This document shows positions 1-11,062 of a DNA stretch of 64,000 nt, piece by piece. Position numbers and translations under genes: made by a program. Source of the stretch: Hyperoplus lanceolatus. Taxonomy: Eukaryota; Chordata; Actinopteri; Uranoscopiformes; Ammodytidae. The notes under the pieces are model-generated. The model made no database searches and had not been told where the DNA came from. It saw only the letters and a list, made by a program, of their open reading frames with translations. The stretch is from contig CM049404.1 of NCBI GenBank assembly GCA_026929865.2, positions 6,777,001 to 6,841,000 on the forward strand, written 5' to 3'. Numbering within the stretch: the first letter of the stretch is position 1; every line of letters begins with the position of its first letter.

Positions 1-285
1 GACGCAACCCATATAATAGATGGACAAGTCCTAAGACTCAGGGACTGGTGGGACGCCTGTCTGTCCTCCCCTCCTTCCTCCACACACGCTCCCTCTCTAT
101 CCACTGCTGTGTGAAGCGCTCTGTCTCTATCCACTCTGTGTGCTGCCTGGCTCCAGCCCCGGGACCCTGGGCAGATGTGTTTGTCAGCTGGAGAGCAGGA
201 GAGAGAGAGGGAGAGAGAGAGGCCCTTCCCCTTTTCTTGGCCGTGGTTCAGGGGAAGGATACACTCTGCATGCTCTGCTCTCTGC

Positions 286-661
<376 letters not shown>

Positions 662-2032
662 CTTTGTCTCTCTCTCTTTTAGGCAGGTAAAGGTGCCATA
701 CTTGACTTCTTCTTCTTCTTTGTTTTCCTTTGCGTGGTCCACTCGATGACAACTCACTGAACAACCCTTGTTCCCTGGACTCACACGTGCTGTATGACCC
801 CCTGACTCTCCTATGGCACGGCCCAAGAATTCATCTTCCCATCCTGTCAAGCTTTTCCTTCCTTTCTTCACCTCTTTCTCTCCTTTCCCGGTCCTCCCAT
901 CCTACAAATATCTCTCTCTCACTCTCTCTCTCACCCACCTTCCTTCGTTCCCCACTTCTACCTCTCTACGCTTGCCTCACTCTTACACATACAATTCCCT
1001 CTCTGTTCTAACCCCCCCTACCCTCCTCCATCCTGCTCCCAGAGCCCAGGCAGTTTCTCCTGAGCTCAGGCAAAACACATTGGCTGCTGCTATTGTCTAG
1101 AAAAAAAATCAACAACCAAGAAGTTGGTCGGGAAGGCTGTGTGCGTGGACCAGTCATTCAGAGCAGTGACTGAGCCTTCCCTTGTTGCTTTACTATGCAA
1201 TAGCCTGTTTGTTGCATATCATGGAACAAGGTCTCTCTTTCACCATCGAGAGCCATACCTAACATAACAATGGATGGATGAGGATGTCAGATGCATCCTC
1301 GCTATTGTTTTCACGATTGCATGCCTAGATAACGAAAAGTAAAGTAGAAGCACAAAAAACCCCTCTGCGTCTTTGATATAGGTCAAGGGGAGAGACTACA
1401 GGCACATTTTTTTTTCAAGCACTTGTCAATTTGGGGTTTTATTTGGCTCTTATGCTCCAATGACATGGAATGGCATCTTTCAAACAAGTTTAAATCAAAG
1501 GTCGAAAATGTACATTTAGGTGTTCATTTGATTAAGTCTTGTCCGTTTGCGTGTGTTTATTCTTCACATACAACCATCTTAAACGGCCAATATCTCAATA
1601 GCATATCTTTTATACTCCAAAATAGACCAAAGATCTAAACTTCTAAAGCACTTGTATTAACTAAACTTGGCATAATCATTTTTAGCACTATTACACAGGT
1701 TATTAGAGGAGGATTTGCTAATATGCCGTTAATTGTATGATTTATGATATATTTTCATTTTGTTAATGACATGCCGAAAAAGAATGTTGAAGACCTGTAC
1801 ATCGTATTTTCTGATTTACAAAATGCAAACAGGCTGTATCCAAAATCTGTTCTATTAGTCCTGATCTAAAAACTAAGGATTTATGTTGTGAAAATGAAAT
1901 AAAGATTAGAGACCCTGGCTTTATACTACATCTAGATTTGATGTTTCTAAAGAAATGCACATTGACACAATTAGCTAAATATCGCCAAATGTGCATATTT
2001 AATAAACAATCGCAATACAAAAAAGAATTGCT
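662..2032. other. No gene seen; pyrimidine-rich then AT-rich
   Basis: CT-rich low-complexity sequence up to about 1,050, then unremarkable AT-rich sequence. No exon, repeat boundary or RNA gene recognised. Confidence 0.6.
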
Positions 2033-2290
2033 TTAAAGCTGGGGTGGATCATTTGAGGAGAAAATTGGGATAGAGATTTGAGTCCACTTGTTCTCTTTGG
2101 TCTCTCCCCTATGGTCCCTCCTTGACACGCTCTACACCAACAACGTTGGTGCCAAAGTGAATCGACAGTCCCAACAGCCAATAAGAACAGATTTTTTTTA
2201 TTTTTTTTAAACTGAGCCTCGCTCTGATTGGTCAAAGTGTACCGCTCATGTTAATTTTGACCAATCAGAAATCACATACCCCAGCTTTAA
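2033..2290. mobile_element. TTAA-flanked MITE (250 bp)
   Basis: TTAA at 2033-2036 and 2287-2290; ends AGCTGGGGT and ACCCCAGCT. An internal CTGATTGGTCAAA and TTTGACCAATCAG pair forms a second hairpin. Confidence 0.65.
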
Positions 2291-4522
2291 TGTCTGTGAT
2301 AAAAGTGGCAAAGATTCAAGGTAACATCTTTCAGTTAAACATTCGACCCTGTTCACCTGCAGCGTCTCGCCGCAAGCAAGTGGGATAAATATTATCATTG
2401 CTCGTGTTTCTTTTACTTTTACAGTCTCTTAGCTGCTGTTTATTTCTTCTCCCTAGAGTGTTCTGGCTGCTACAGCAGGGCTCACACAGGGCTTGGACCC
2501 AGAGAGACCGTATACCCCTTAAAAGGCAAATTCTTGATGTGCCTCCAAACCGCTTTTTGTATTTACTCTCTGCATTCCCACTTTCTTTTCTTTCTTTTTC
2601 TTCTTGTGTCTCCCTCTGACTTTCTTTTCTCTCTCTCTCTCTTTCCAGCCAGAAGCCGCCGGTCATTTAAAATGTTAACCACACACTATATTGCATTTTC
2701 TAAATTATATTTAACGTTATTTATTAAATGTACAGCATCCTATTTTATATATAATTTTGCATTCTACTTTATATTTATACGGTGCACCTTATCTCTACAC
2801 TTTTTTTGTTATCTGCGTGGTGTCCTTGCACTACTCCTGTGTTTATTTATGTTGCTCTCTTCACTTGTGTGTTTCTATTATACTGGGACTTAAGACTTGC
2901 ATTGCCAGTGACTGCTGCTATAAATATACATTGGACAAATAAACCATCTTGAATCTTGAATCGTAAGCAGGCTTGTTGTTGCAGGCATTTTGCCCCAGAA
3001 TTGGAAGTCCAGGTGTCCTCCTTTTCCCCCTTTCCTTTCCCCTACCATCCATGGCTCCAGTCCTGGTTCTCTTTGCCCCCCCCCCCCCTCCCAGTCGACC
3101 CCTCCCCCCCTCTATGAACATGTCTATCAGGCACGCTCTCAGACATGAGCTCAGGCTGCAGACAGAGTTTTTTTTTTTTTTTTTTTTTCACAACAAGCCC
3201 CCCTCCTGGTTTTACATGCCATGAAATTAACTCCTTCTAATCATCTCACGTCCTGCCAGAAACCCTAGATTTGCATCTGGAAAATATGCAGGAAGACAGG
3301 AGTGAGTGAGCAGACGATAAAAGAATATTAGGGCCACGGGAAAGAAAGAAGAAAAATTAGGAGGGAGAGTTATTTTTTTTCATTATGCGCCTCGAGATTA
3401 AAGATGATATACAATGTTGAGAATAACCTTGACGGTAATGTTGACAGATTCAAAACTTCCGGGATCGATGACTCATAAGTCAAACGCTATTAAAACCCAA
3501 AATACATGCATCTTTGAATTTGTCATAAGGCAGCCAATGGGCTAGAATCTGTTTTTGACTGAAATCAGATGTACTCTGAGCTCCACTAACAACATTGCTC
3601 TCTATGTGCAGCGGGCTGTCAGACGCGAGCACAGGGACCATCATCTACAAAGGGAAACACTATAGGGGAAAATATTCAATAGCTTCACTCTGATACAGTG
3701 CAGTGCAGATGTTAGTGTAGTAAAAATATGCACAGTTTGTGTTTTGATAGAGTTATTGATACTGGAAGTTTAAATCTGAATAATAACAAAAACACTTTAG
3801 GCGCATCTACATGAGGTAAGCATTGGGTGATCACGCATGGATTTCATACCTTCTCCTACACGTCTATTTCTTGGACGCTTCTTGGAATTTTTCTGATCTC
3901 CTGCGCCAGTATCAGGGGGGGGCGACACCAGTTTGTAAACGCTGCCATTCTGAGAAATACAAAGAGAGTTTTGTTGAGCTGATAGGCATTATCAACTTTG
4001 TGACAACTGGTAGGGTGACGGCTTGAATGTAACAGACATTTATTCATATGAAAAAGTAACACACACTGAATCTGACAATGCTACTGAAAGCACAATTCCG
4101 ATCTTTAATACCGAGTGTATTTTGGCAAGCCGTGGCCTACCATCCATCCATCGCAGCATACTTGGCTGTTGTTATAGAAGCCTTGGCAGTAATGTTTCTC
4201 AGTCTGTGGATCAGTGCAGATTAATGACAGATTTCCAGCAGATGGAGTTATTGGATGAGGAGAAAAAAAGAAGAAGAAGGGAGAGAAAGAGGACAACATG
4301 TGGGAGAAGGGCCGAGGGAGACAAGATAAAGCAAGTCCAAATATGGAGAAAGAGGAGAGAAAGAGACAGGGGGATTGTTATCTAAAAGAAATGACCAATG
4401 CCTGAAGAAAAACAAAGGAGCACAGAAATAGCCACGGTTGAGATGATGTCAGAGATGACACCACCCCCAAGCCCTGGTTCCCTTTCAGAGCCTCTTCTGA
4501 CTGAACATTTATCGTCACATTT
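2291..4522. other. No gene seen
   Basis: Contains a CT-rich patch (2,580-2,645), a C-run (about 3,080), a T-run (3,169-3,188) and a GA-rich patch (4,255-4,375). No supported coding sequence. Confidence 0.6.
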
Positions 4523-4650
4523 TTAAAGTGGCTATTGGGAACTTTCAGTTTGTGTTAATCCTAGCGACCCCTTTGGATGAAATTCGGTAATGTTTTGACT
4601 ACGCCAGCTGTTGTTCCTGGGTGCAGCGTATACCCGGACAAAGGCATTAA

Positions 4651-5579
4651 AGCAGCTACGAGTAACATTTAAATATTTTTTAAACAGCCTCATGTTTCCT
4701 CTGATAATCATACATTACATTTAACAGCAAACGAGACCATCAGTGCAAAGAAAGAGGTTTTTATATAGTTTTTATTACTGCTTTTGGTCTGGTCGCACAC
4801 CTCGCACACTTCGCGCGTGCAGGCTCTTTGGTCACATATCCGTATTGGTCGCAGATTTCAGTGTGGCGCATCAACGCGATTTGAGAAGCCTATCCCTCCA
4901 GGTGAGGGAAGGGGAGCGGGAGCCTTGTTTGAGACAGTTATTTGTCGTCATAATGACTGATAACGGGGCTGGACCATCAAAAAAAAGAGAATGCAATGAA
5001 GAAAAGCTAAAAGGGAGAGTGATATAGGCTACGGGCGGGACGAGGGCGTTGTCAAGCAACGTGTATACAATTTCACAGGAGCGAACAAGACTGCAGTGTT
5101 TACTCCTAAATGAATGAGCGGTTGGTACTAACACAACGTTTGCTTTGCTTCACCATCATCAGATAACCATTATTCATCTGAAATAGTCATTATTTACAAC
5201 AACATAAACACATTACCTCATCGAGATCCATACTAACTGCCGTCTTCGCTTCATTCGCTTTCTGTGAGGACACGTAATCTTTCAGCTCTGTGAGAGAGAG
5301 TAGTTAGGTGACACTGCTGCAACAACTCATTGCAATCAGGTGTGTGTGGCACTGACTGGCATTAGTTGATGCAGTGTCACTAACCACTCTCACGGAGCCG
5401 AAAAGAGTCCGTGCCCTCACACTTTCAACACACGGACATGCGCTATATTGCGCCCTTCTCAGTTGACACTCGCACGCCTGGCACGAGCTAGGAAACAGCT
5501 TCGCGACAGCGAGCGTCGTAAAAATACTACCGCTTTCGTCCAAAGGGGCCGCCAACGAACCATGTTACTCGTAGTGGCT
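4651..5579. mobile_element. TTAA-flanked element, inner copy
   Basis: Between TTAA at 4647-4650 and 5580-5583; ends AGCAGCTACGAGTAAC and GTTACTCGTAGTGGCT. Its left end also matches the complement of the outer element's right part, so it belongs to the same family. Contains a foldback at 5287-5396. Confidence 0.7.
5287..5396. repeat. Foldback with about 35-bp arms
   Basis: TGTGAGAGAGAGTAGTTAGG, then GTGACACTGCTGCAAC, face the complement GTTGATGCAGTGTCACTAAC, then CACTCTCACGG. A small MITE or hairpin inside the inner TTAA element. Confidence 0.65.
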
Positions 5580-5704
5580 TTAAGAAAAACTAAGTATGAA
5601 AATAGCATTCTTTGCACTGATGGTCTTGTTTGCTGTGCCTTGTAATTTATGATCCTCAGAGGAGAAATTAGACTGTTTCAGAATTGTTTAACTAGCTACT
5701 TTAA

Positions 5705-6845
5705 GTTGATGACTTCCATCATCTCCAGTGGCACTTTCCCACAGTAACCAAAAAAAACCATCAACATCCTATCATGCTAAACAGCCCGCTCTCACAATCT
5801 CTTTTGGCCCCTTTGCTGTGTCCGAGAAATTGTTTTTATGAGTCAGTCTTGAACTACAGTCCATGACTTCAGTGTTTAGTGGTAAATTTGCACAGCAGTA
5901 ACATAGCTGATAGGCCACTGACCGAGGACATCCAGGCAATCTCTTTATCAAAGCATAAACAACCTTGTGATTGAAAGGACAGGACAGACTATTGCTATGT
6001 CACATCCAGATACTGCTCACTGTTAGAGTTGGTATGCCTCCTAGTGGGCAAAAATCATTTTCAATGGAATTTAATAATCGGCCATGTTTTTTGGGAGGTT
6101 ATGTGCAAAATCCTGATCTGGATTTACATGGCCATAGGAGTCCAAGTTTAAAAATCAGCACAGGATTGACTGGAAATATAAAAAGTAGTTATGGGAAGTT
6201 AGACAGGATGGATATTTCACACCTGTGTTTGCCTCTGTGGCACAGTGCCTAAGACAACCACACACTCATGAAAAGGAAAGAACAAAAAAAAAAAACAGCC
6301 TCCATAAGAATTGGAGGAAAAAATAAACTATGCTGCCTGTGAAAAAAAAAAGATTAAAAAAGAAAGCTACACAAAAAGCAGAAAAATAAATAAAAAAATC
6401 ATTCATTTATTAGAGCAGTACATTTCTTGCTCATATGTGGCACCCAAAACATATGCTCTTCAACTTTGAGATTGAATTGTTATTACAAAAGCTGGACACT
6501 TCTAAAGCTTAGTCTCCATGGAAGATAAAGGCAGCAAACAGAAATGAAAGTTAAGCTTGGCTGCACTCTTATACGAAACATTTAGATGTTCTAACTTCCT
6601 ACGGAAAGAAAATAGTGTCCATTACTGCATTCTGTTGTCTCTGCTATAGAACATCAACAGGCTCAGAGAATGTAACAGGCCAAGTAAAAAACATGGCGTG
6701 AGGAGGTTACTGCCTTGTTAAAAAGAAAACCTGTAGAACTTTCAGTTCAGCTGAGATCTTATTCGAAATGCTCAAGTCCCTAAATATTATTTTTTGTGTC
6801 CATTTTAATAGGTTACGTTTAAAATATGTATTCATGTATTTAATC
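5705..6845. other. No gene seen
   Basis: AT-rich; A-runs at 6,284-6,390. Nothing recognisable before the SINE. Confidence 0.55.
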
Positions 6846-6857
6846 ATTTATTTCCAC

Positions 6858-7043
6858 TCTTTTTCTTTTTTTTTCTTTGGGCATTTTTATGCTTTATTGA
6901 TAGTGTAGAGACAGAGGTGAAATGGGGCAGAGAGGGGAGTGACATGCAGAGAACGACCGCGGGCTGGAATCGAACCCGGGTCCGCTGCTGGCCGAGGCCC
7001 ATTGGGGGGACGCCCTACCAACTGAGCTAAGGGCGCCCCCCAA
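6858..7043 (-). mobile_element. tRNA-derived SINE, second copy
   Basis: Same family, minus strand: box A at about 7,030-7,014, box B GGAATCGAACC (plus strand) at 6,965-6,980, T-rich tail at 6,858-6,885. Flanks ATTTATTTCCAC (6,846-6,857) and ATGTATTTCCAC (7,044-7,055) match at 11 of 12. Confidence 0.82.
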
Positions 7044-7509
7044 ATGTATTTCCACATTTAATACAGCATTCATTTGTTATTTTATTTTCTTATTAACATT
7101 ATTCCTCTAATTTATTTACACATTTGTTCATACATTTTATTTTATTATTTATTCAATACTTAAGTTAGGTTTCATCCTCCATAAATACCAACTGATTTCA
7201 GAGTGACCAATGACGGTGCAGCAGATGGTGAAATGCCAGCGCTGTCAACACTGTTCACTAAACATCTAGTCTCATTCATTTATTTCTTATTTTGCATTTT
7301 CATTCTGTTGGTGCTGCCCAATCCTTTAAACTCCTATTTGGAAATAAAATTGAAGTAAGCCAGTTAATACTTATGGCATTCTTCCTCCATCATAGAGCTG
7401 TTCTGTATGGATAGAGCACCACCATGTGGTAGAATGCTGATATTGCATATGTTTTTCTCTGCAACAGGTCCATCTAGGAAATGAATTGGCTTTTAATACT
7501 GATTAATTA

Positions 7510-7840
7510 TTAAGGGGATACTTCAGTATTTTGGAAGTTAGGATGTATGAGGTGCATTAGTTTGTTACATTATGGAGATGGTTTTCAGCGCAGTCATTTG
7601 AAGGAGTTTGGAGGACAGGTCGCTGTAGCAGAAGTCAGCCTTGTACTGTTGCACTGGGGGTCAGATGACCCACATATATAAATGCTTACCTAAATATCCA
7701 TTCAATGCACACTAGATTGATGCTCCTTTTCACTGCTTTAGTTTGCTGCTAGGCTGCCGTTTATTTTTGCCCTTTTCTTCAAGCATAGTTCAGCCATTGT
7801 ATTCCTACGCCAACTCACGCCAGTGCAATGAAACAACCAT
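7510..7840 (+). mobile_element. TTAA-family MITE, left part
   Basis: TTAAGGGGATACTTCAGTAT, then ACATTATGGAGATGG and TAGCAGAAGTCAGCC, homologous to 49,485-50,110. The right end is not recognisable. Confidence 0.5.
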
Positions 7841-9009
7841 GCATCTCTGAAATATATTTTAAATTACTCTTTTTGTTTGACATGTTCTTTTATGCTAAAT
7901 TGCTAAGGTTAGAGAATATTGTCGTACTATGTAACAGCCACTTTAGCGTCGTCTGGTTTAATGAACAAAATTATTAAGTTTATAAAACTCAAAAATGATA
8001 AAGTCCATCGAGGTTCTAAGATACTGTGATTTCATGTTAGCAACATCATTGAATGCACCCTAAACTATTCACCTTAACAGTTTTGGATCTTGTTTGTGGA
8101 TGTGGTATCATTGTAATAACTGACCATGCAAACATAGTTGGCTAATTAGGTTATGGAGGACAGTAAAATGGCTGCCATGATTCGCTCAATATCTGTAAAT
8201 GTTCAGGGCCCCAAACTGTACAAGTGTACCAAGTTTCATTCCTTTATGGAAAAGTAAATCATTTGGCATATCTAGCAGAAAGGACGTAATTGGTAGGATC
8301 ATATTTAGGCAATTTTTAAAACGTTCCTCTCATACAATTCCTTATCACTTTTTATTCCTCATCCAGGGCATAGTGATGATACAAAATCAGTAGAGTTTTC
8401 TTGTTGTTATTAGTGTGAGGTTGACCCACATTTTTGCGTAAAATACATGGACTAAATCTAAAGCTGCTGCTCTGAGGCCAACAGACTATTTGAAAATGCT
8501 GCCACAAGATACTCCAGCCGTTCTCCATCCTGCCATGCTTTCACCTGCATACTGATTATAGGCTAGCATAGTTAAATAATTACTTTCTAAAGTGTTGTCC
8601 TAGTCCTCCTCCCTCATTTTCAGATGTGGCTCGACACGACAGGAGGAACAGAGCATGTATGCAAGCAAAACAGGATTCCATTAAGTGATATTGAATTCTA
8701 CTTTTATTGAAAATAAAAAGCATACATTAGGTTCTACAATGTTCTTAAGAACAGAACAGACACATGTGTTCACTTGTTGATTAAATTACATGTACAAGCA
8801 TGACAATGGAATGACTGGAAACGGAGAGAGGCCCAATGAGGCTGCACATGTTCCTAACACACATTGTTGTATTATGTCAATGAGACAATTACATTTTTTA
8901 CAGTGAATCAGTATTGATCTGTTTTGTTTACTGAAAGACAGCAATCTTTTTATTTTTTGTACCAGTCAACATTTTCTTTTACATTACCTATCGGGCAGAA
9001 ATGTCAACC
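7841..9009. other. No gene seen; left of the NLR 3' end
   Basis: AT-rich sequence. Only the AATAAA on the minus strand at 8,707-8,702 is notable. Confidence 0.5.
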
Positions 9010-9910
9010 AAAGAAACTAGGGGTGTAACAGTACACTAAAGTCACGGTTCGGTACGCACCTCGGTTTTGAAGTCATGGTTCGGTTCTTTGCGGTACGGTT
9101 CTCAGTTAAGATGAAAAATGCATGCAGCATTAACTGCAATTCCAACTTGTAGGTCATTTTCAGTATAACATAAAGAAAATAATGCTGCAAACAGCCAAGT
9201 TCTCCAAAAAATAAAATACTTAATAGTGCAAGTTCCGCACCTTAATCAAAACAAGCCTGTACATTTGGCATATTTACGCCATCTTGACGCCATTCACGGC
9301 ATAATTACGTATTGCAGTACGGTGCAGTTTGGTACAGTACAGCCTGTATTGTGCGGTTTTCGGCACAAATACGTGTATTTTTACACCCCTAAAAGAAAGA
9401 CACAAAAAGAGTTACAAACAAGCCATATTATCAAGGATCAGTGACAACTCTTACAGCCTCTCCCACTCCCATCCTGCAGGCCTGGATGGGAGAGTGAACT
9501 GCCAGCTGTCAGGCCCTTTATGCCTTTTTGAGGCCCGGCCTAAAGAAGATGTGGTCAAATAATCCAGCCTCCCAATACCTGCCAGAAAAGCAGCATAGGC
9601 AGGAAGCTCAAACTGGCAAGAGTGGGGGACACCGTAACACACAGCACTGTAACAGCTGACACATCTGATTAGGTGCATGGAGTCGATACATACAATACGC
9701 TGGCGGTAGGGAGACATAAACATTATTTCATTTTTTTTTGTCTGGTCTTTACTTCTGAATTAAATAATGATCAGACAACTATTAACGAGACAAAAGAAAG
9801 CAGAAAAACAAGTAACAGTATTTGCAATTTTACTCTTTTTCTTTGCACCGTTTGTTCTAGTTTTCTGTGTTAGTGGCTGGGTCTGCGTTGGATTCAAGTT
9901 GCCCTTCCGT
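8690..9910 (-). other. Likely 3' UTR of the NLR gene with candidate poly(A) signal
   Basis: Downstream of the NLR stop there is no other gene. AATAAA on the minus strand lies at 8707-8702. A hAT-like MITE (9018-9391) sits inside this stretch. The assignment is inferred from position only; the gene may end earlier. Confidence 0.35.
9018..9391. mobile_element. hAT-like MITE with 8-bp target duplication
   Basis: Ends TAGGGGTGTAA and TTTACACCCCTA are inverted. Flanks are AAAGAAAC (9010-9017) and AAAGAAAG (9392-9399), a 7/8 match as expected for hAT insertion. The interior has repeated GGTTCGGTACG-like motifs. No transposase. Confidence 0.7.
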
Positions 9911-10533
9911 TCAACCACTGTCAAACAAAGGGACAATCCTGTACGCTCTTTTGTTAAAAGCCTCATCTTCACTGTCAGTTAGCTCTTTCTCCCGAGGATT
10001 CAGAGTCAATGAGGGACCATGACCCAACCTGCCACCCACAGAACTATCGGAGCTAAACCCAGGATAGAGGGGTTCTGTGAATCTGCAGTAAACGGTGTAG
10101 AGATGTGTCAGTCTAAGACATGAAACAGTGTAGAAGGACAGAGTGCCAGCAGGCCAGTCAAGATACACTGCAAATTTGCGGCCCTTAATACGGCTCCATA
10201 TCGATGTTTGCCTATTGTTGTGAAAAAGATACCCGCTATCGGAGGACAGACTCCAGGACTTGTCATTCTCTCCAAACTTGCAGTCACTGCCACTTCCTCT
10301 CCTACCGATTCCTCTGTAACTCATCGCTATGTTAAATCTCCCCACTCTCCCTCCTTCCCAGTAACAGCGACCAGTCAAACCATTACTACAAAGAAGCTGT
10401 TTGAAATGATCAAATCTCTCTGGATGAAATTTATAGGGCTGTTGCTTTGTAACATATTCCACCCGTCTGTTTTCCTTCGACAGGACAAGCTCTCTGTGTG
10501 CTGTGTTTGGGTCCAGGGTGAGTTCACAGGCAT
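9911..10533 (-). CDS. NLR exon: B30.2 (PRY-SPRY) domain and C-terminus
   Basis: Acceptor TTTCTATCAG at 10543-10534; codes residues 1058-1264. PRY begins ACELTLDPNTAHREL. SPRY motifs follow in order: HPERFD, LTGRCYWEGG, the FNIAMSYRGI strand, GENDKSWSL, and a VYLDWPAGTLSFY strand. The domain reaches FTEPLYPGF, but the expected closing strand (SSVSLC-like) is replaced by SSDSSVGGRLGHG and an acidic tail with SDSEDE-like character, about 50 residues in all. The frame is open to a TGA at 9913-9911. Confidence 0.9.
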
Positions 10534-11004
10534 CTGATAGAAAGAAAAAAACACAATAAAGAAGTAGTACAATTATTCAGTATTTACTATGTGTTGTGCC
10601 AACTACTTGGAAGTTATTCCAATCAACGGTAATAGGCTACTCTGCATCTACAGTATTTATGTGATGTATAGCTCAAATGATCTGAACTGTCATTGGAAAA
10701 TGTGTCATTGGAAAATGTGCAAATCAATCTTTGAAATATCCAAGACTCTAATCACCACCAAAGCCTCATCCCCCTAGTATTTATATGGAAAATAATAAAT
10801 TGTTTTTTGTAATAAATAATAATTCTAATTCTAATTCAAATAATTCAACTGGGATTTAAAGAATTAATTGACAGTTTCAGTTTGAGCAAGTTTAAAGTTA
10901 TTCAAGAGATTTATGATTGCTAGGGGCAGGTTATTCCATAAACAGATCTGCCACTCATTTTATGTGACACAAGTCCACACAACATGAAAGCTGCTTTGTT
11001 CTCA

Positions 11005-11062
<58 letters not shown>

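Larger units (their letters stand above)
4523..5704. mobile_element. TTAA-flanked element, outer copy with a nested relative
   Basis: TTAA at 4523-4526 and 5701-5704; ends AGTGGCTATTGGGAAC and TTAACTAGCTACT are imperfect inverted repeats. Outer flanks (4527-4650, 5584-5700) match the 62,041-62,289 element, which lacks the inner insertion. TTAA targets suggest a piggyBac-like or Kolobok-like mobiliser; no transposase is seen. Confidence 0.65.

Noticed and set aside
4743-5027. 94-codon open frame near 4.8 kb
   Set aside because: Entirely inside a TTAA-flanked element with multi-copy sequence and no recognised domain.
10208-10537. Plus-strand open frame of 109 codons opposite the B30.2 exon
   Set aside because: Shadow of the minus-strand coding exon, with no own homology.
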